A stretch of 21,091 bases of DNA, from positions 1 to 21,091 of IMG/VR virus record IMGVR_UViG_3300028045_000130, one strand, 5' to 3'. This document shows, piece by piece, positions 6,797 through 15,400 of the stretch. Both the position numbers and the translations under genes were made by a program. Origin of the DNA: a virus. A model generated the notes under the pieces. The model searched no databases, was not told where the DNA came from, and saw only the letters and a program-made list of their open reading frames with translations. Every line of letters starts with the position of its first letter. Within the stretch, counting starts at the first letter, position 1.

Positions 6797-8269
6797 ATGT
6801 CTTCATCAAATTTAGTGCGAGTAACATTCGCAAAAGAAACAACTTATGGGACCATTCCAACTGCTGTGTACTCAACAGTTGTGATTCAAGATTTAACTTT
6901 CACTGCTGTATTAGCAGGTACTGGTCAAGACGCAATTAGTATTGAGTATACCAACACAGGTACTGCTGGCGCAGAGACTGTTGTAGTTACTGGTAACGCA
7001 ATTGTTATAGACATTCAATCAGGTACTTCAACGGCTACTCAAGTGAAAGCTGCTTTTGATGGTAGCGCCGCCGCAATTGCTTTAGCGGCTTGTACTATTT
7101 CTGGAACTGCTGGAACAGCTCAAACAACTCAAGGTCCTACAAATTTAGCAACAGGTGCTGGTGGGTTTTCAACATCTAGATTTACTTCAGAAGCTTTAAG
7201 TGGAACTCCTGACACTGTTGAGTCAGCTCAAATTAGAGTGGATAGATTATCAAGTGGTCAAGTGGTTACAGGTCTTACAGTTGGTGGAGCAATCAATTTT
7301 GAATTAGCTAAAGAAGCTGCGATTGATTCCATGTTAGAGAGTGCTCTTTTTAACACCTTCGTTTCAACAGCTGCTGTAGTAGTGGGTTTGACTTTAGATT
7401 CAACATTAAAAACAATCACTCGCGCAGCTGGAAGTTTCGTGACTGAAGGTTTAGTCATTGGTGACATTATAGTTCTTTCAGGTGGTACAGCAAATAACAA
7501 TGTAGAGGTTGTTGTTTTAGACGTAACTGCTTTAGTAGTTACTTATCAAGGTCCTGCTGGAATGACTAATGACACACCAACTGGTTATCAACTTGCTGAT
7601 AAATTAGAAGTTGGGATTAACAAACAGTCTTTCTCAATGGAGAAAACTTTCTTAGATCTTACAACTAAAGCTATTAATTATAGTGGGATGATTGTTTCAG
7701 AAATGGAATTAAATGTTGCCTACGGTGAGTTAGTGACAGGTTCTTTTACATTTTCTGGAAACGGTTATGAAGCTGTAGAAGCTGCTGCTGATTTCAACAC
7801 TTACTTAAGAGAGATCACTGACCCTGCGACTTCCAACTCTATGAACGGTTCAATTGATATGCCTTTCTTAGTTACAAGTGCCGACGGTACTTTGGGTGAT
7901 GATGACTTTTGTATTCAAAACATTTCTTTAAGTTTGAATAACAACCTGACTCCTCAAAACTGTATTGGTCTTGCGGCACCTCAAAGTTACTCTGAAGGTA
8001 CGGCTCAAATCGGTGTGTCTCTAAGTACATATCTTAAAGATGCGGCTTGGCAGTTATTAGGTAAGAAACTATCTCAAGAAGCTTTCGGTTTAGGTTTCAT
8101 TGTTAAGAACACTGGGGGATGGTACGGGTTTTATATGCCAGCAGTTCAGGTGTCTTTTGATGATCCTGCTTCAGGTGGGCAAAACCAAGATGTAATTCTA
8201 GAAATGGAAGGTACAGCTAAGGTTGGCGTAAACGGGGAAAAATCTATTTATATTTACAAACTAGGATAA
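6797..8269 (+). CDS. Major tail (tube) protein with inserted domain
   Basis: A 490-residue protein. The beginning (VRVTFAKETTYGTIP) and the segment FSTSRFTSEALSGTP at about residues 124-138 are the two halves of the usual tail tube N-terminus. They are separated here by an extra domain of about 95 residues (25-120) with the pattern LTFTAVLAGTGQDAISIEY, VTGNAIVIDI and TATQVKAAF, a module found in many phage virion proteins. The rest fits tube proteins: FELAKEAAIDSMLESALF, a GDIIVLSGGTANNNVEVVV strand pair at about 220-240, and a C-terminal beta-rich part. The start follows GGGG at six bases. It is followed by the frameshifted chaperone and the tape measure, the standard order. The inserted domain probably projects from the tube surface. 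Confidence 0.85.
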   Translation: MSSSNLVRVTFAKETTYGTIPTAVYSTVVIQDLTFTAVLAGTGQDAISIEYTNTGTAGAETVVVTGNAIVIDIQSGTSTATQVKAAFDGSAAAIALAACTISGTAGTAQTTQGPTNLATGAGGFSTSRFTSEALSGTPDTVESAQIRVDRLSSGQVVTGLTVGGAINFELAKEAAIDSMLESALFNTFVSTAAVVVGLTLDSTLKTITRAAGSFVTEGLVIGDIIVLSGGTANNNVEVVVLDVTALVVTYQGPAGMTNDTPTGYQLADKLEVGINKQSFSMEKTFLDLTTKAINYSGMIVSEMELNVAYGELVTGSFTFSGNGYEAVEAAADFNTYLREITDPATSNSMNGSIDMPFLVTSADGTLGDDDFCIQNISLSLNNNLTPQNCIGLAAPQSYSEGTAQIGVSLSTYLKDAAWQLLGKKLSQEAFGLGFIVKNTGGWYGFYMPAVQVSFDDPASGGQNQDVILEMEGTAKVGVNGEKSIYIYKLG

Positions 8270-8273
8270 TGTC

Positions 8274-8323
8274 TCTAGATTAGTTGAAACACATAAGGAG
8301 ATATGTATGAAAACTAATCTAGA
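8274..8323 (+). promoter_or_regulatory. Perfect 12-bp inverted repeat enclosing the chaperone RBS and start codon
   Basis: TCTAGATTAGTT (8274-8285) is exactly complementary in reverse to AACTAATCTAGA (8312-8323). Within the 26-base loop a second five-base stem, ACATA (8291-8295) with TATGT (8302-8306), leaves AGGAGA (8296-8301), the ribosome binding site, in the six-base apical loop. The ATG at 8307 falls in the internal loop between the two stems. The right arm lies in codons 2-6 of the chaperone gene. The pairing is seen in the sequence. A role in controlling translation or RNA processing between the tube and chaperone genes is inferred. There is no U-run, so a simple terminator is unlikely. 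Confidence 0.6.
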
Positions 8324-8702
8324 TCAATTTTTTAAACTAGACGATCAAGCATCTAAAGACGGTAAATGGGTTCCTATTTCAGAAGGGGTTGAGTTCTTAG
8401 TTAAACCTTTTAAGAAAAGTAATCCTCAAATTAAAAAAGCCTTAGAGATTCATTATAAGCCCTACGCTAGGCAAATCGAAATGGGTTCACTATCAGATGA
8501 GAAAGCTCAAGAGATTGAGATTAAAATCTTTGTTAACTCATGTATAGTTGATTGGAAGGGTATTGAGATTGATGGTGTTGTTCAGCCATACAACTCTGAT
8601 TTAGCCATTACTCTACTTGAGAGTTTACCTGAGTTATTTGACACTTTGATGCGGTATGCCGAAGATTCAAATAACTATAAAGAAGTCTTGGGAAACTCTT
8701 AA
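8307..8702 (+). CDS. Tail assembly chaperone, short form (lambda gpG-like)
   Basis: A 131-residue protein with the pattern of siphovirus tail chaperones: EFLVKPFKKSNPQIKKAL at about residues 28-45, then a helical middle, IVDWKGIEIDGVVQPYN near 74-90, and LLESLPELFDTLMRYA near 98-113. These proteins bind the tape measure and help tube subunits assemble, and they are absent from the mature virion. The gene sits between the tube protein and the tape measure, exactly as lambda G does. The ATG at 8307 has AAGGAG six bases before it, inside a hairpin. It ends at TAA 8700-8702, only four bases after a slippery heptamer, so part of the ribosomes should continue in the -1 frame. Confidence 0.85.
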   Translation: MKTNLDQFFKLDDQASKDGKWVPISEGVEFLVKPFKKSNPQIKKALEIHYKPYARQIEMGSLSDEKAQEIEIKIFVNSCIVDWKGIEIDGVVQPYNSDLAITLLESLPELFDTLMRYAEDSNNYKEVLGNS

Positions 8703-9046
8703 GACGGTACTTAGTCTGGTATAATAAGTGGGCTGAGAAAATACCGTCGGGTTTTTACGATAACTTACTACAGAAAGGTTTCCTAGCCGATGAAGATAGG
8801 GAGCCTTACATAGGTCCCTACGAATTTTACCTTGAAGCGTTCTTTGAATTATCAAGTTGTCGCCAAATAGGTATGGACATTGGTCCTATTCCATTTACAT
8901 CTATACTGGAGTATTTTAGAGTATATGAATTAGGGGAATTTGATGATTTCTTATACATCATGCGACTTTTAGATAATACTTTGTTAGAATTATCTAGAGA
9001 GAAAAATAAAGCGTCGGGGAAAGATAGTGGCAAATCTAAAAACTGA
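8307..9046 (+). CDS. Tail assembly chaperone, long frameshift form (lambda gpGT-like)
   Basis: The second reading frame is open from 8681, just after a TAA at 8678-8680, to TGA 9044-9046. It has no ATG in its first 190 bases and no ribosome site, so it must be reached by a -1 slip at 8690-8696. The product joins 130 residues of the short form (through 8696) to 116 residues read from 8696, giving about 246 residues. The added part (LLRRYLVWYNKW, then PYEFYLEAFFEL, SSCRQIGMDIGPIP and FLYIMRLLDNTLLEL) has the helical 'R..g..ig.Ip...i..y' pattern of chaperone T-domains. It ends in a Lys/Ser-rich tail. The T part binds tube subunits in lambda. It overlaps the tape measure start by 20 bases. Confidence 0.85.
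8690..8748 (+). other. Programmed -1 frameshift signal: GGGAAAC slippery site plus two-part stem-loop
   Basis: The heptamer G GGA AAC at 8690-8696 is in the correct phase (X XXY YYZ) for a -1 slip. After a six-base spacer a stem starts: GACGGTA (8703-8709) pairs with TACCGTC (8742-8748). After a four-A bulge (8738-8741) an inner helix of about nine pairs, including G-U pairs, joins 8710-8718 with 8729-8737 around a ten-base loop. The phase, spacing and structure all fit the standard design, and lambda G/GT uses the closely similar GGGAAAG. Confidence 0.88.
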
Positions 9047-11303
9047 AATTTTAAGGATTATCGCTGACGTAAAAGGTGAGCGACAAATTAAAAAGCTTGC
9101 TAACCAAATGGGTTCACTTAATAAGAACACCAAGTCCATGGCTGGTAGCTTTAAGTTTTTAAGAAACGCTTCTATTGCCTGGTTCGGTGCTATGAGGCTT
9201 GGTGAAATTGTTAGAATGTCAGATACCATGCAACAGCTGGGTGACAGGATTGAAGTGTTAAGTGGTGGTACTGCTGACGCAGGGGAAACTTTCACTAAAC
9301 TTCGTTCAGTAGCTAAAGACACTCAGTCATCTCTAGAATTAACGGCTAAGACTTATACGAGGTTGGCTGCTGCTATTGGTGGAGCTGGGATTGAGACTGA
9401 CTTTTTAATTAACTTAACTAAAGTATTACAAGACTCGTTCTTGGTAGCTGGTGCGAGTCTTAAAGAGACTGAGGCTACTATAGTACAGCTTGCCCAAGCC
9501 TTTGCTTCTGGTGAAGTACGTGGTCAAGAATTACGTTCGGTCATGGAACAAAACGCTGTTGTAGCCAAACTCTTAAGAGAAGAATATGGAAAAGATATTT
9601 ATAAAAAAGCTGCAACAGGGGCCATTGGCGCATCTGATGTTTTAAAGATTTTATTTGATAATCAAGAGAAGCTAGCTAAACAAGCTAAAGATATAAAGCC
9701 TACCATTGAGAAAACAATCGTTGCGGCTTTAGATGGGATTAGAGAGAGTATATTCAAATTAAATGATGAGTGGGGTATATCAAGTAAGTTTGCTAAAAGT
9801 TTAGAATGGTTGATAGGTAAATTTACTCTATTTGCATTTTTAATAGGGACTGGCGCTGTAGTAGCCTTAGCTGCTATGTCATCTACTATATTAACCACTG
9901 CAATACCAGCGGTGATATCTTTTGGTGAGACTTTATTGTTGATTACCCTATTGAACCCTTGGGCTACATTAGCTACAGGTCTACTTGTTTTTACGGCTGT
10001 TGCGATTAAAAATTTAGACACTCTTGAGGCAAAATTCAAGAGATTTGAAGCGTTCATGTCTGACCTTCAAATCTCTTTATTCAAATTTCAAAAACTTTTA
10101 ATTTCACCTTTTGATAAAAATAAAGACAAAGTGGGGAAGAGATTAGATGACAGCATAGCAAAGAATATTGAAAGATCAAAAAAATTAAGAAAGGAAGCTG
10201 ATAAACTTGAAAAAGGTGATAAAGGTGGTTTCAAAGGTCTCAGTAAAGACAAATTACAAAGTCAATTAGACTTACTTAAAAGTAGGTATGGTGCAAATGC
10301 TGAAAAACTTTCTGGTGCTGTATCTTTACTTAATTTGGCTTTTAAAGAAGGTAGTTTTTCAGCAAGAGATTACTTTAGTGAACTCGGCAAAGCTAAGTTA
10401 GCTGACCTTAATCAGCAGTTTTATGATGGGAAAATAACACTTGATGCTTATAATAAGTCCTTAACGGATATTAAAAAAATAAGTGTTCAGCAAGCATTCA
10501 ATCAAGGCGCTATAAGTGCAACACAGTTTAAAGAAGTGTTGGATAGTTTAAAGCTGGAAGACATGAAGATTCAATTAGACGCTGGTAAGATAAGCTTACA
10601 AGAATATAATAAAGAATTAACTAAAACTTTTGAAGCACTTGATTTTAGTACTTACAGTACTGTTTTTAAATCTGGCGCTGAAACTTTTCTTAGTAACCTT
10701 AAAACTATGGGTGAAGGTGTAGCTGAAACTTTTAGTAAAGCTTTTGGTTCTTTAGAAAATGAATTATTCGACATGGTGAAAACAGGTAAGTTTGAGTTTA
10801 ATAGATTTGCACAATCTATCTTAGATGATTTATTAAAAATTATTATCAGATTGCAAATCATCGCACCTTTAGCTAGAGCTATTACAGGTGGAAGTGGAGG
10901 TTTAAGTTTAACTCCAGGAGCTGACCCAACACTCTCAGCGGCCAACGGTGCGGCTTTTAATCAAGGTGGTATAAGAGCCTTCGCATCAGGTGGGGTAGTA
11001 AGCTCACCAACATTATTTAATTATGGATCTAAGACTGGGTTAATGGGTGAAGCTGGGCCTGAAGCAATACTCCCCTTATCAAGAAGTAATGGTAAGTTAG
11101 GAGTTGAAGCATCGGTCAATCCTGTGAATATTAATATTATAAATAATAGTGATACTGAGATAACAACAGCAGAGACTTTTGGTTCTAATGGTGAGAGAAA
11201 TATTGAAGTTGTAATTGAGTCAAAAGTTAGAGAAGGTTTATCCAAGGGTACTTACGATAAACAATTAAGAAGTAATTTCGGCATATCTAGAAAGGGTTAC
11301 TAA
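9027..11303 (+). CDS. Tail tape measure protein (lambda gpH-like)
   Basis: A 758-residue protein. The N-terminal tape measure domain spans about residues 55-215, with SLELTAKTYTRLAAAI and the diagnostic LAQAFASGEVRGQELRSVMEQ region near 155-175. A long hydrophobic block at about 267-327 is consistent with two or three membrane-seeking helices. Charged coiled coil follows (about 345-440), then four 26-residue repeats (439-542). The C-terminus has the lambda-type motif FASGGVVSSPT...LMGEAGPEAILPL at about 650-684. Translation begins at GTG 9027 with GGGGA six bases before it. Only this start lies near the beginning of the frame. The protein sets tail length, fills the tube and is released during DNA ejection. 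At the usual 1.5 angstrom per residue the tail would be about 0.11 micrometre. Confidence 0.92.
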   Translation: MANLKTEILRIIADVKGERQIKKLANQMGSLNKNTKSMAGSFKFLRNASIAWFGAMRLGEIVRMSDTMQQLGDRIEVLSGGTADAGETFTKLRSVAKDTQSSLELTAKTYTRLAAAIGGAGIETDFLINLTKVLQDSFLVAGASLKETEATIVQLAQAFASGEVRGQELRSVMEQNAVVAKLLREEYGKDIYKKAATGAIGASDVLKILFDNQEKLAKQAKDIKPTIEKTIVAALDGIRESIFKLNDEWGISSKFAKSLEWLIGKFTLFAFLIGTGAVVALAAMSSTILTTAIPAVISFGETLLLITLLNPWATLATGLLVFTAVAIKNLDTLEAKFKRFEAFMSDLQISLFKFQKLLISPFDKNKDKVGKRLDDSIAKNIERSKKLRKEADKLEKGDKGGFKGLSKDKLQSQLDLLKSRYGANAEKLSGAVSLLNLAFKEGSFSARDYFSELGKAKLADLNQQFYDGKITLDAYNKSLTDIKKISVQQAFNQGAISATQFKEVLDSLKLEDMKIQLDAGKISLQEYNKELTKTFEALDFSTYSTVFKSGAETFLSNLKTMGEGVAETFSKAFGSLENELFDMVKTGKFEFNRFAQSILDDLLKIIIRLQIIAPLARAITGGSGGLSLTPGADPTLSAANGAAFNQGGIRAFASGGVVSSPTLFNYGSKTGLMGEAGPEAILPLSRSNGKLGVEASVNPVNINIINNSDTEITTAETFGSNGERNIEVVIESKVREGLSKGTYDKQLRSNFGISRKGY
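10341..10652 (+). repeat. Four tandem 26-residue (78-base) repeats in the tape measure protein
   Basis: Residues 439-464, 465-490, 491-516 and 517-542 align without gaps. Each begins [Phe/Leu]-x-x-Gly-x-[Ile/Phe]-[Ser/Thr], has an aromatic at the eleventh position and Leu at the fifteenth. Openings are FKEGSFS, FYDGKIT, FNQGAIS and LDAGKIS. The DNA copies have diverged, so the repeat is visible only at protein level. The pattern suggests short helical hairpins. Confidence 0.75.
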
Positions 11304-11653
11304 TGGCGACTTGGCCTGCAACACTACAGCAAAAAGTTGAGTCAACACAGTTTGAACTTGTATTTGGTGATACTAGAATTAAGTCTGATGTAGATGTCGG
11401 TCTAGCTAAAGTTAGAAGTCGGTACACTGATGGTGTTGATCAATATAGAGGATCAATCATTTTAGATAGTTCAGAGTACGCGGATCTAAAAACCTTCTAT
11501 AAGACAACATTAAATAATGGAACTGACTTTTTTGATTGGGTTGACCCAATTGATTCATCAGCAGCTAGTTTTAGATTCATTACTCCCCCTAGGATAACTG
11601 GGATGGGTGGTGCGAAATTTGGAGTAGCTTTAAGTCTTGAGAAGGCACCCTGA
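11303..11653 (+). CDS. Minor tail protein (lambda gpM position)
   Basis: A 116-residue protein starting MATWPATLQQ, followed by an 'I.sd.d.G..KVR.R.t' segment (KSDVDVGLAKVRSRYTDG) and a strand-helix-strand core with YADLKTFYKTTLNNG and FFDWVDP. Proteins with this WP.tLP-like opening and conserved R.R turn are common in siphovirus tail-tip regions just before a DUF1833 gene, as here. The position after the tape measure is that of lambda M, a distal tail/tip attachment protein, so it may form part of the distal tail ring. The ATG overlaps the tape measure stop as TAATG with AAAGGG six bases before it. No enzyme motif is visible. The role is inferred mainly from place and size. Confidence 0.65.
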   Translation: MATWPATLQQKVESTQFELVFGDTRIKSDVDVGLAKVRSRYTDGVDQYRGSIILDSSEYADLKTFYKTTLNNGTDFFDWVDPIDSSAASFRFITPPRITGMGGAKFGVALSLEKAP

Positions 11654-12123
11654 TGGCTAATCAATTATCACCAGAATTAGTCTATCAATTGTTATCTCAA
11701 GAATCTAACGATCCTTTTCTGACTTTAATAACCTTAACCCATGATAGTTTTAGTACAATCAGGTTAGTTAATAATACTAAGGATGTTGTTTCTAGAACTA
11801 ATACTTTTACAGCTTTTCCTTTTAAGATCAGGTTTCCAGTAGATGATGGTGAGACTGTGCGAGAATTTAGTATTAATTTTGATAACATATCCTTAGACTT
11901 AGTAGATGAGATAAGATCAGTCACCTCACCCATCAGTATTGTAATTGAATTAATTCTTGCTTCAATGCCTGATGATGTTCAAATCACTCAGGATAACCTT
12001 GAGATCCAAACCATTCAAATGAACAAACAGAGCATTAGTGCAAAGATTATTGTAGATGATTTTTTAAACGTAGAAATGACTGGAGAAAAATATGAACCGT
12101 CAAATTTTCCAGGCTTGTTCTAA
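11653..12123 (+). CDS. DUF1833-family tail protein (lambda gpL position)
   Basis: A 156-residue protein matching the DUF1833 pattern: PFLTLITLTHDSF near residues 21-33, then FPFKIRFPVDD near 55-66, SINFDNISLDLVDEIRSV in the middle, ASMPDDVQ near 108-115, and the typical ending SNFPGLF. DUF1833 proteins are found between the M-position gene and the NlpC/P60 gene in many siphoviruses and probably form the distal tail ring or tip plug. It contains no cysteine at all, so it cannot carry the iron-sulphur cluster described for the C-terminal domain of lambda gpL. The start overlaps the preceding stop (TGATG), with GAAGG seven bases upstream. The family call is good; the precise role is inferred from context. 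Confidence 0.75.
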   Translation: MANQLSPELVYQLLSQESNDPFLTLITLTHDSFSTIRLVNNTKDVVSRTNTFTAFPFKIRFPVDDGETVREFSINFDNISLDLVDEIRSVTSPISIVIELILASMPDDVQITQDNLEIQTIQMNKQSISAKIIVDDFLNVEMTGEKYEPSNFPGLF

Positions 12124-12472
12124 CTATGTTGGTAAACCCTATGAAGATTTTAATTGTTGGGACTTAGTTAGAAAACTATATCAAGATGTTTATAACCTAG
12201 ACGTTCACCAAGATTATGGATGTGATGTTCCAGACCGTGAAGAATGTGAGAGTTTAATTAAAACTAATAAGGGTGAGTTCTTTAAATCCGATAAACCTGA
12301 ACCTGGGGATATAATGCTTCTGAGGATTCTTGGCGTAGAGTGTCACATTGGAATGTACCTTGGAGTTGGTAAATTTATTCATTCTCTTAAAGGTAACGGG
12401 GTTGTTATAGATTCTGTTTCAAGATATTCTACCAGGGTTAATGGGTATTACCGTCATAGGAGCTTTTCTTAG
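12092..12472 (+). CDS. NlpC/P60-type tail tip peptidase (lambda gpK C-domain-like)
   Basis: A 126-residue NlpC/P60 domain. Likely catalytic residues are Cys22 (in NCWDLVRKLY), His85 (in ECHIGMYLG) and the third polar residue His97 (in KFIHS). The PGDIMLL strand at 71-77 is also typical. Such proteins sit in the tail tip and can cut peptidoglycan peptide links during entry, or act in tip assembly. Lambda gpK has an additional N-terminal JAB/Mov34 peptidase domain, which is missing here. The start at 12092 lies 32 bases inside the upstream gene but has GGAG six bases before it and begins right at the domain. The gene ends directly against the next ATG. Confidence 0.85.
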   Translation: MNRQIFQACSNYVGKPYEDFNCWDLVRKLYQDVYNLDVHQDYGCDVPDREECESLIKTNKGEFFKSDKPEPGDIMLLRILGVECHIGMYLGVGKFIHSLKGNGVVIDSVSRYSTRVNGYYRHRSFS

Positions 12473-15400
12473 ATGATAAAAGTCAAATTTCAATCATTGG
12501 AAAAAAATGATAGCGATCTTACGTTTAAGATTGTTGATGGTGAGTTATTATCTGAAGCCTTTAAAAGATGCTTGAAGGATATCAACACAGGTAAGTTTGA
12601 AAAAGATGAAGTTTTCAAAGCTGTTTTAAACGGTCATGAGATTGAAAGTGACCTTTTAGAAACTATTAAATTATCAAAAGATGATAATGTTTTAATTTGC
12701 CCAGTAATTAAGCAAGGTGAGAGTGGAGGTATATTAAAACAAATAGCTCTTATCACCGTGGCCGTACTTGTGCCAGGGTTTGGTTGGGGACCTTTAGCTA
12801 CAGCATTAGCCACTGTTGGTGCAACAATGGCTACGGGACTTTTACTTAACAGTTTGTTTCCTCCTCCAGACGTGGTTATGGAATCAGAGACAGCAGGTGA
12901 AGAGTCTCAGATGTACTCCGTTACTGGGCAAAGCAATGCTGTTAAGAAACTCGCTACTGTACCTAAAGTATATGGTAAGCACAGGATATTCCCTACAGTA
13001 GCTGCTAACCCTTACACACAACTTGAAAATGATTCTGATGGTGAGCTGGTTCAATATCTTTATGCGATTTATGACTTTGGTCTCGGGCCTGGGTTGGTTG
13101 AAGGCTTATTAATTGGTGATACCAAAATTGAAGATTTCACTGATGTTGATTATCGTTTTGTTGATCTCAATAAACCTGCTGTTGATGAAGGTATTTGGGA
13201 TGAAATTGAAAGTGAATTTGTGCTTTACAAAAATGATGTTGAGTCTGAAAACTTAGCTCTAGCTTTAAACGGTAACAGTTCAGTTAGTGGAACACCAGCT
13301 GATGAGTATCTAGCAATAAGAAACTCAGCACCTAACACGGGGTTAACCCCACAAACAATCATGTTGAGTTTTGTAAACCCTGAAGGTCTTGTGGGTTTCA
13401 GTTCACAAGGTGTAAAAATTGAAAGAAACATAGATATTAAAATCCAATATAGAAAAGTCGGGTCCAGTACATGGAGATCTTTCAATGATCCTGTATACAC
13501 CAAACACCACGTTAGTATTGGTGGACAACCATCTGTTTATGAAGGTATTGATCTTGAAGCTTTTCCTTTACCATCGTTCGACACACCTTCACCTTACACA
13601 AAATTATATGACTCTTTTGAGACACCTCAAAGACTTGATGATGTTAACGATGAGTTTATATTAGATGACAGTGCTGCTTGGATTAAAACAGCTGTAAGGT
13701 ATTATGGGGTAGCTAAAGGTTCATCTACTGTTTTCCTAAAAGAACATGCTGATTTGAAAGTCGGTAATTATTTATTCTTTTATGGGCAATACGTAGGTAC
13801 TATCGTTAGTATTACAGATACTCCTTCTCTTTATGAAGCTGTAGTAATTGACAGACCTTTAACAAAAAGTCTTGTTTTATTTACTGGTACATTTGAGGTC
13901 AACTTATTCCCTAAAGGTGGTGAGTCAACTTATTACACAGCTCTGCGTGACGTAAGTGCTGGTAACATTAAAGTCAATTTAAGCTCTACGGGTTTAGTTA
14001 GACTCACAGGGGAAGACACGAAACCCATCTATTCAACCTTCTCGTTTACACCTATTGACGTTGGTCAATTTGAGGTGAGAGTTGAACGTACTCAAACATT
14101 AGGGTCCTATGGTCCAGATAAATTTGATAAACTCACTTGGTCCAGCATTGTTACAAGACTTGAGACCATACCTATAATTACTGAAAAGCGCCACGTATTC
14201 ATGGAAATGAGAATTAAGGCTACCAACCAATTAAACGGTAGTATTTCAAATCTATCTGGGATTTACACCTCAGCTTTAGAAGTCTATGACGCAAATACTT
14301 TAACGTGGACTAGAGAGTTGAACAATAACCCTGCATGGGTGTTTACTGACTTATTGATTGGTGAAGTAAATAAAAAAGCTATAGCTAAAGATCGAGTTGA
14401 TTTAGCGGCTATTGTTGAGTGGGCTGACTACTGTGATGCTTCCCCTACTCCACCAACAGGAATTACTTTAAATTTCCCAAGGTATCAATGTAACTTTGTT
14501 TTAGATTATAGAACTACTTTACAAGAAGTTTTAAACCAAGTAGCAAACTCTGCACAAGCCACATTAAATATGGTCGATGGGAAATACTCAGCACTCTTAG
14601 ACATAGATAGGATCACACCTGTTCAGATATTCACTCCTAGAAACTCAAAAGATTTTAGTGTTACCAGAAGTTATTCTACGAAACCACACGCTGTTAAAAT
14701 CAGGTTTATAGACCCTTCAAAGAACTGGGAGTTAAACGATAAGGTAGTTTATGAAAATGGTTACACAGCTTTAACAGCTAGTGAATTTGACACACTTGAA
14801 ACCTTCGCTTGCACAAACCAAGAACAGGCTTGGCGCTTTGGTCGATTCATGATGGCTCAAAATAGATATCGACAAGAAGTAATGAGTCTCACTGTAGACT
14901 TTGAGCATTTAATTTGTAATAGAGGTGACTTCGTTCAAATCACCCAAGATGTGATGAGAGTAGGTGGGCGACCTGCTAGAGTTAAAACTGTAGTGGGTAA
15001 CACAGTGACTATTGATGACTCATTAGATTTCCCAGTAGGTCCAACATATGGTTATGTTTTCAGAGACTCAAATGATGGTGAGATTTATCAAGCTCTTTTA
15101 ACACCTCTAACTCCGAACAGTTTCACAGCAGGTGGAACCATTCCTCAAGTTGGGGATTTAATTGTTGTAGGTGAAAGTGATAACACAGTGTTTGACGCTA
15201 TTGTTAAATCAATAACACCGAATGATGACTTATCGGCTCAACTGGTTTTAATAGAGCGAGCACCAGAAGTTTATAACTATGAGTCTGACGATGAGTTTGA
15301 ACCATATGACCCTAAAATCTCTTTAATTACTGACCCTAACTTATACCCACCAACTGCTGTAGAGGATTTAACTTTAGTAGATAGTGGTTGGGATTGTGCA

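Noticed and set aside
8270-8306. Rho-independent terminator after the tail tube gene
   Set aside because: The inverted repeat there has an AT-rich stem, a long loop and no T-run after it, and its right arm is inside the next gene.
8667-9322. Minus-strand open frames across the chaperone/tape measure junction
   Set aside because: The + strand is explained by the frameshifted chaperone and the tape measure start; the minus frames show no recognisable protein pattern.
9662-10057. 131-codon open frame on the minus strand
   Set aside because: It lies entirely inside the tape measure gene, opposite its hydrophobic segment, with low-complexity hydrophobic content and no place in the one-directional operon; it is a shadow frame.
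10640-10665. Two copies of AGTACT close together, forming a small palindromic cluster
   Set aside because: Short, in coding sequence, easily expected by chance; no regulatory context.
12816-13001. 61-codon + frame inside the tail tip gene
   Set aside because: Out of frame within a continuous J-like protein, and no known domain; likewise the 62-codon frame at 17226-17414 inside the fibre gene.
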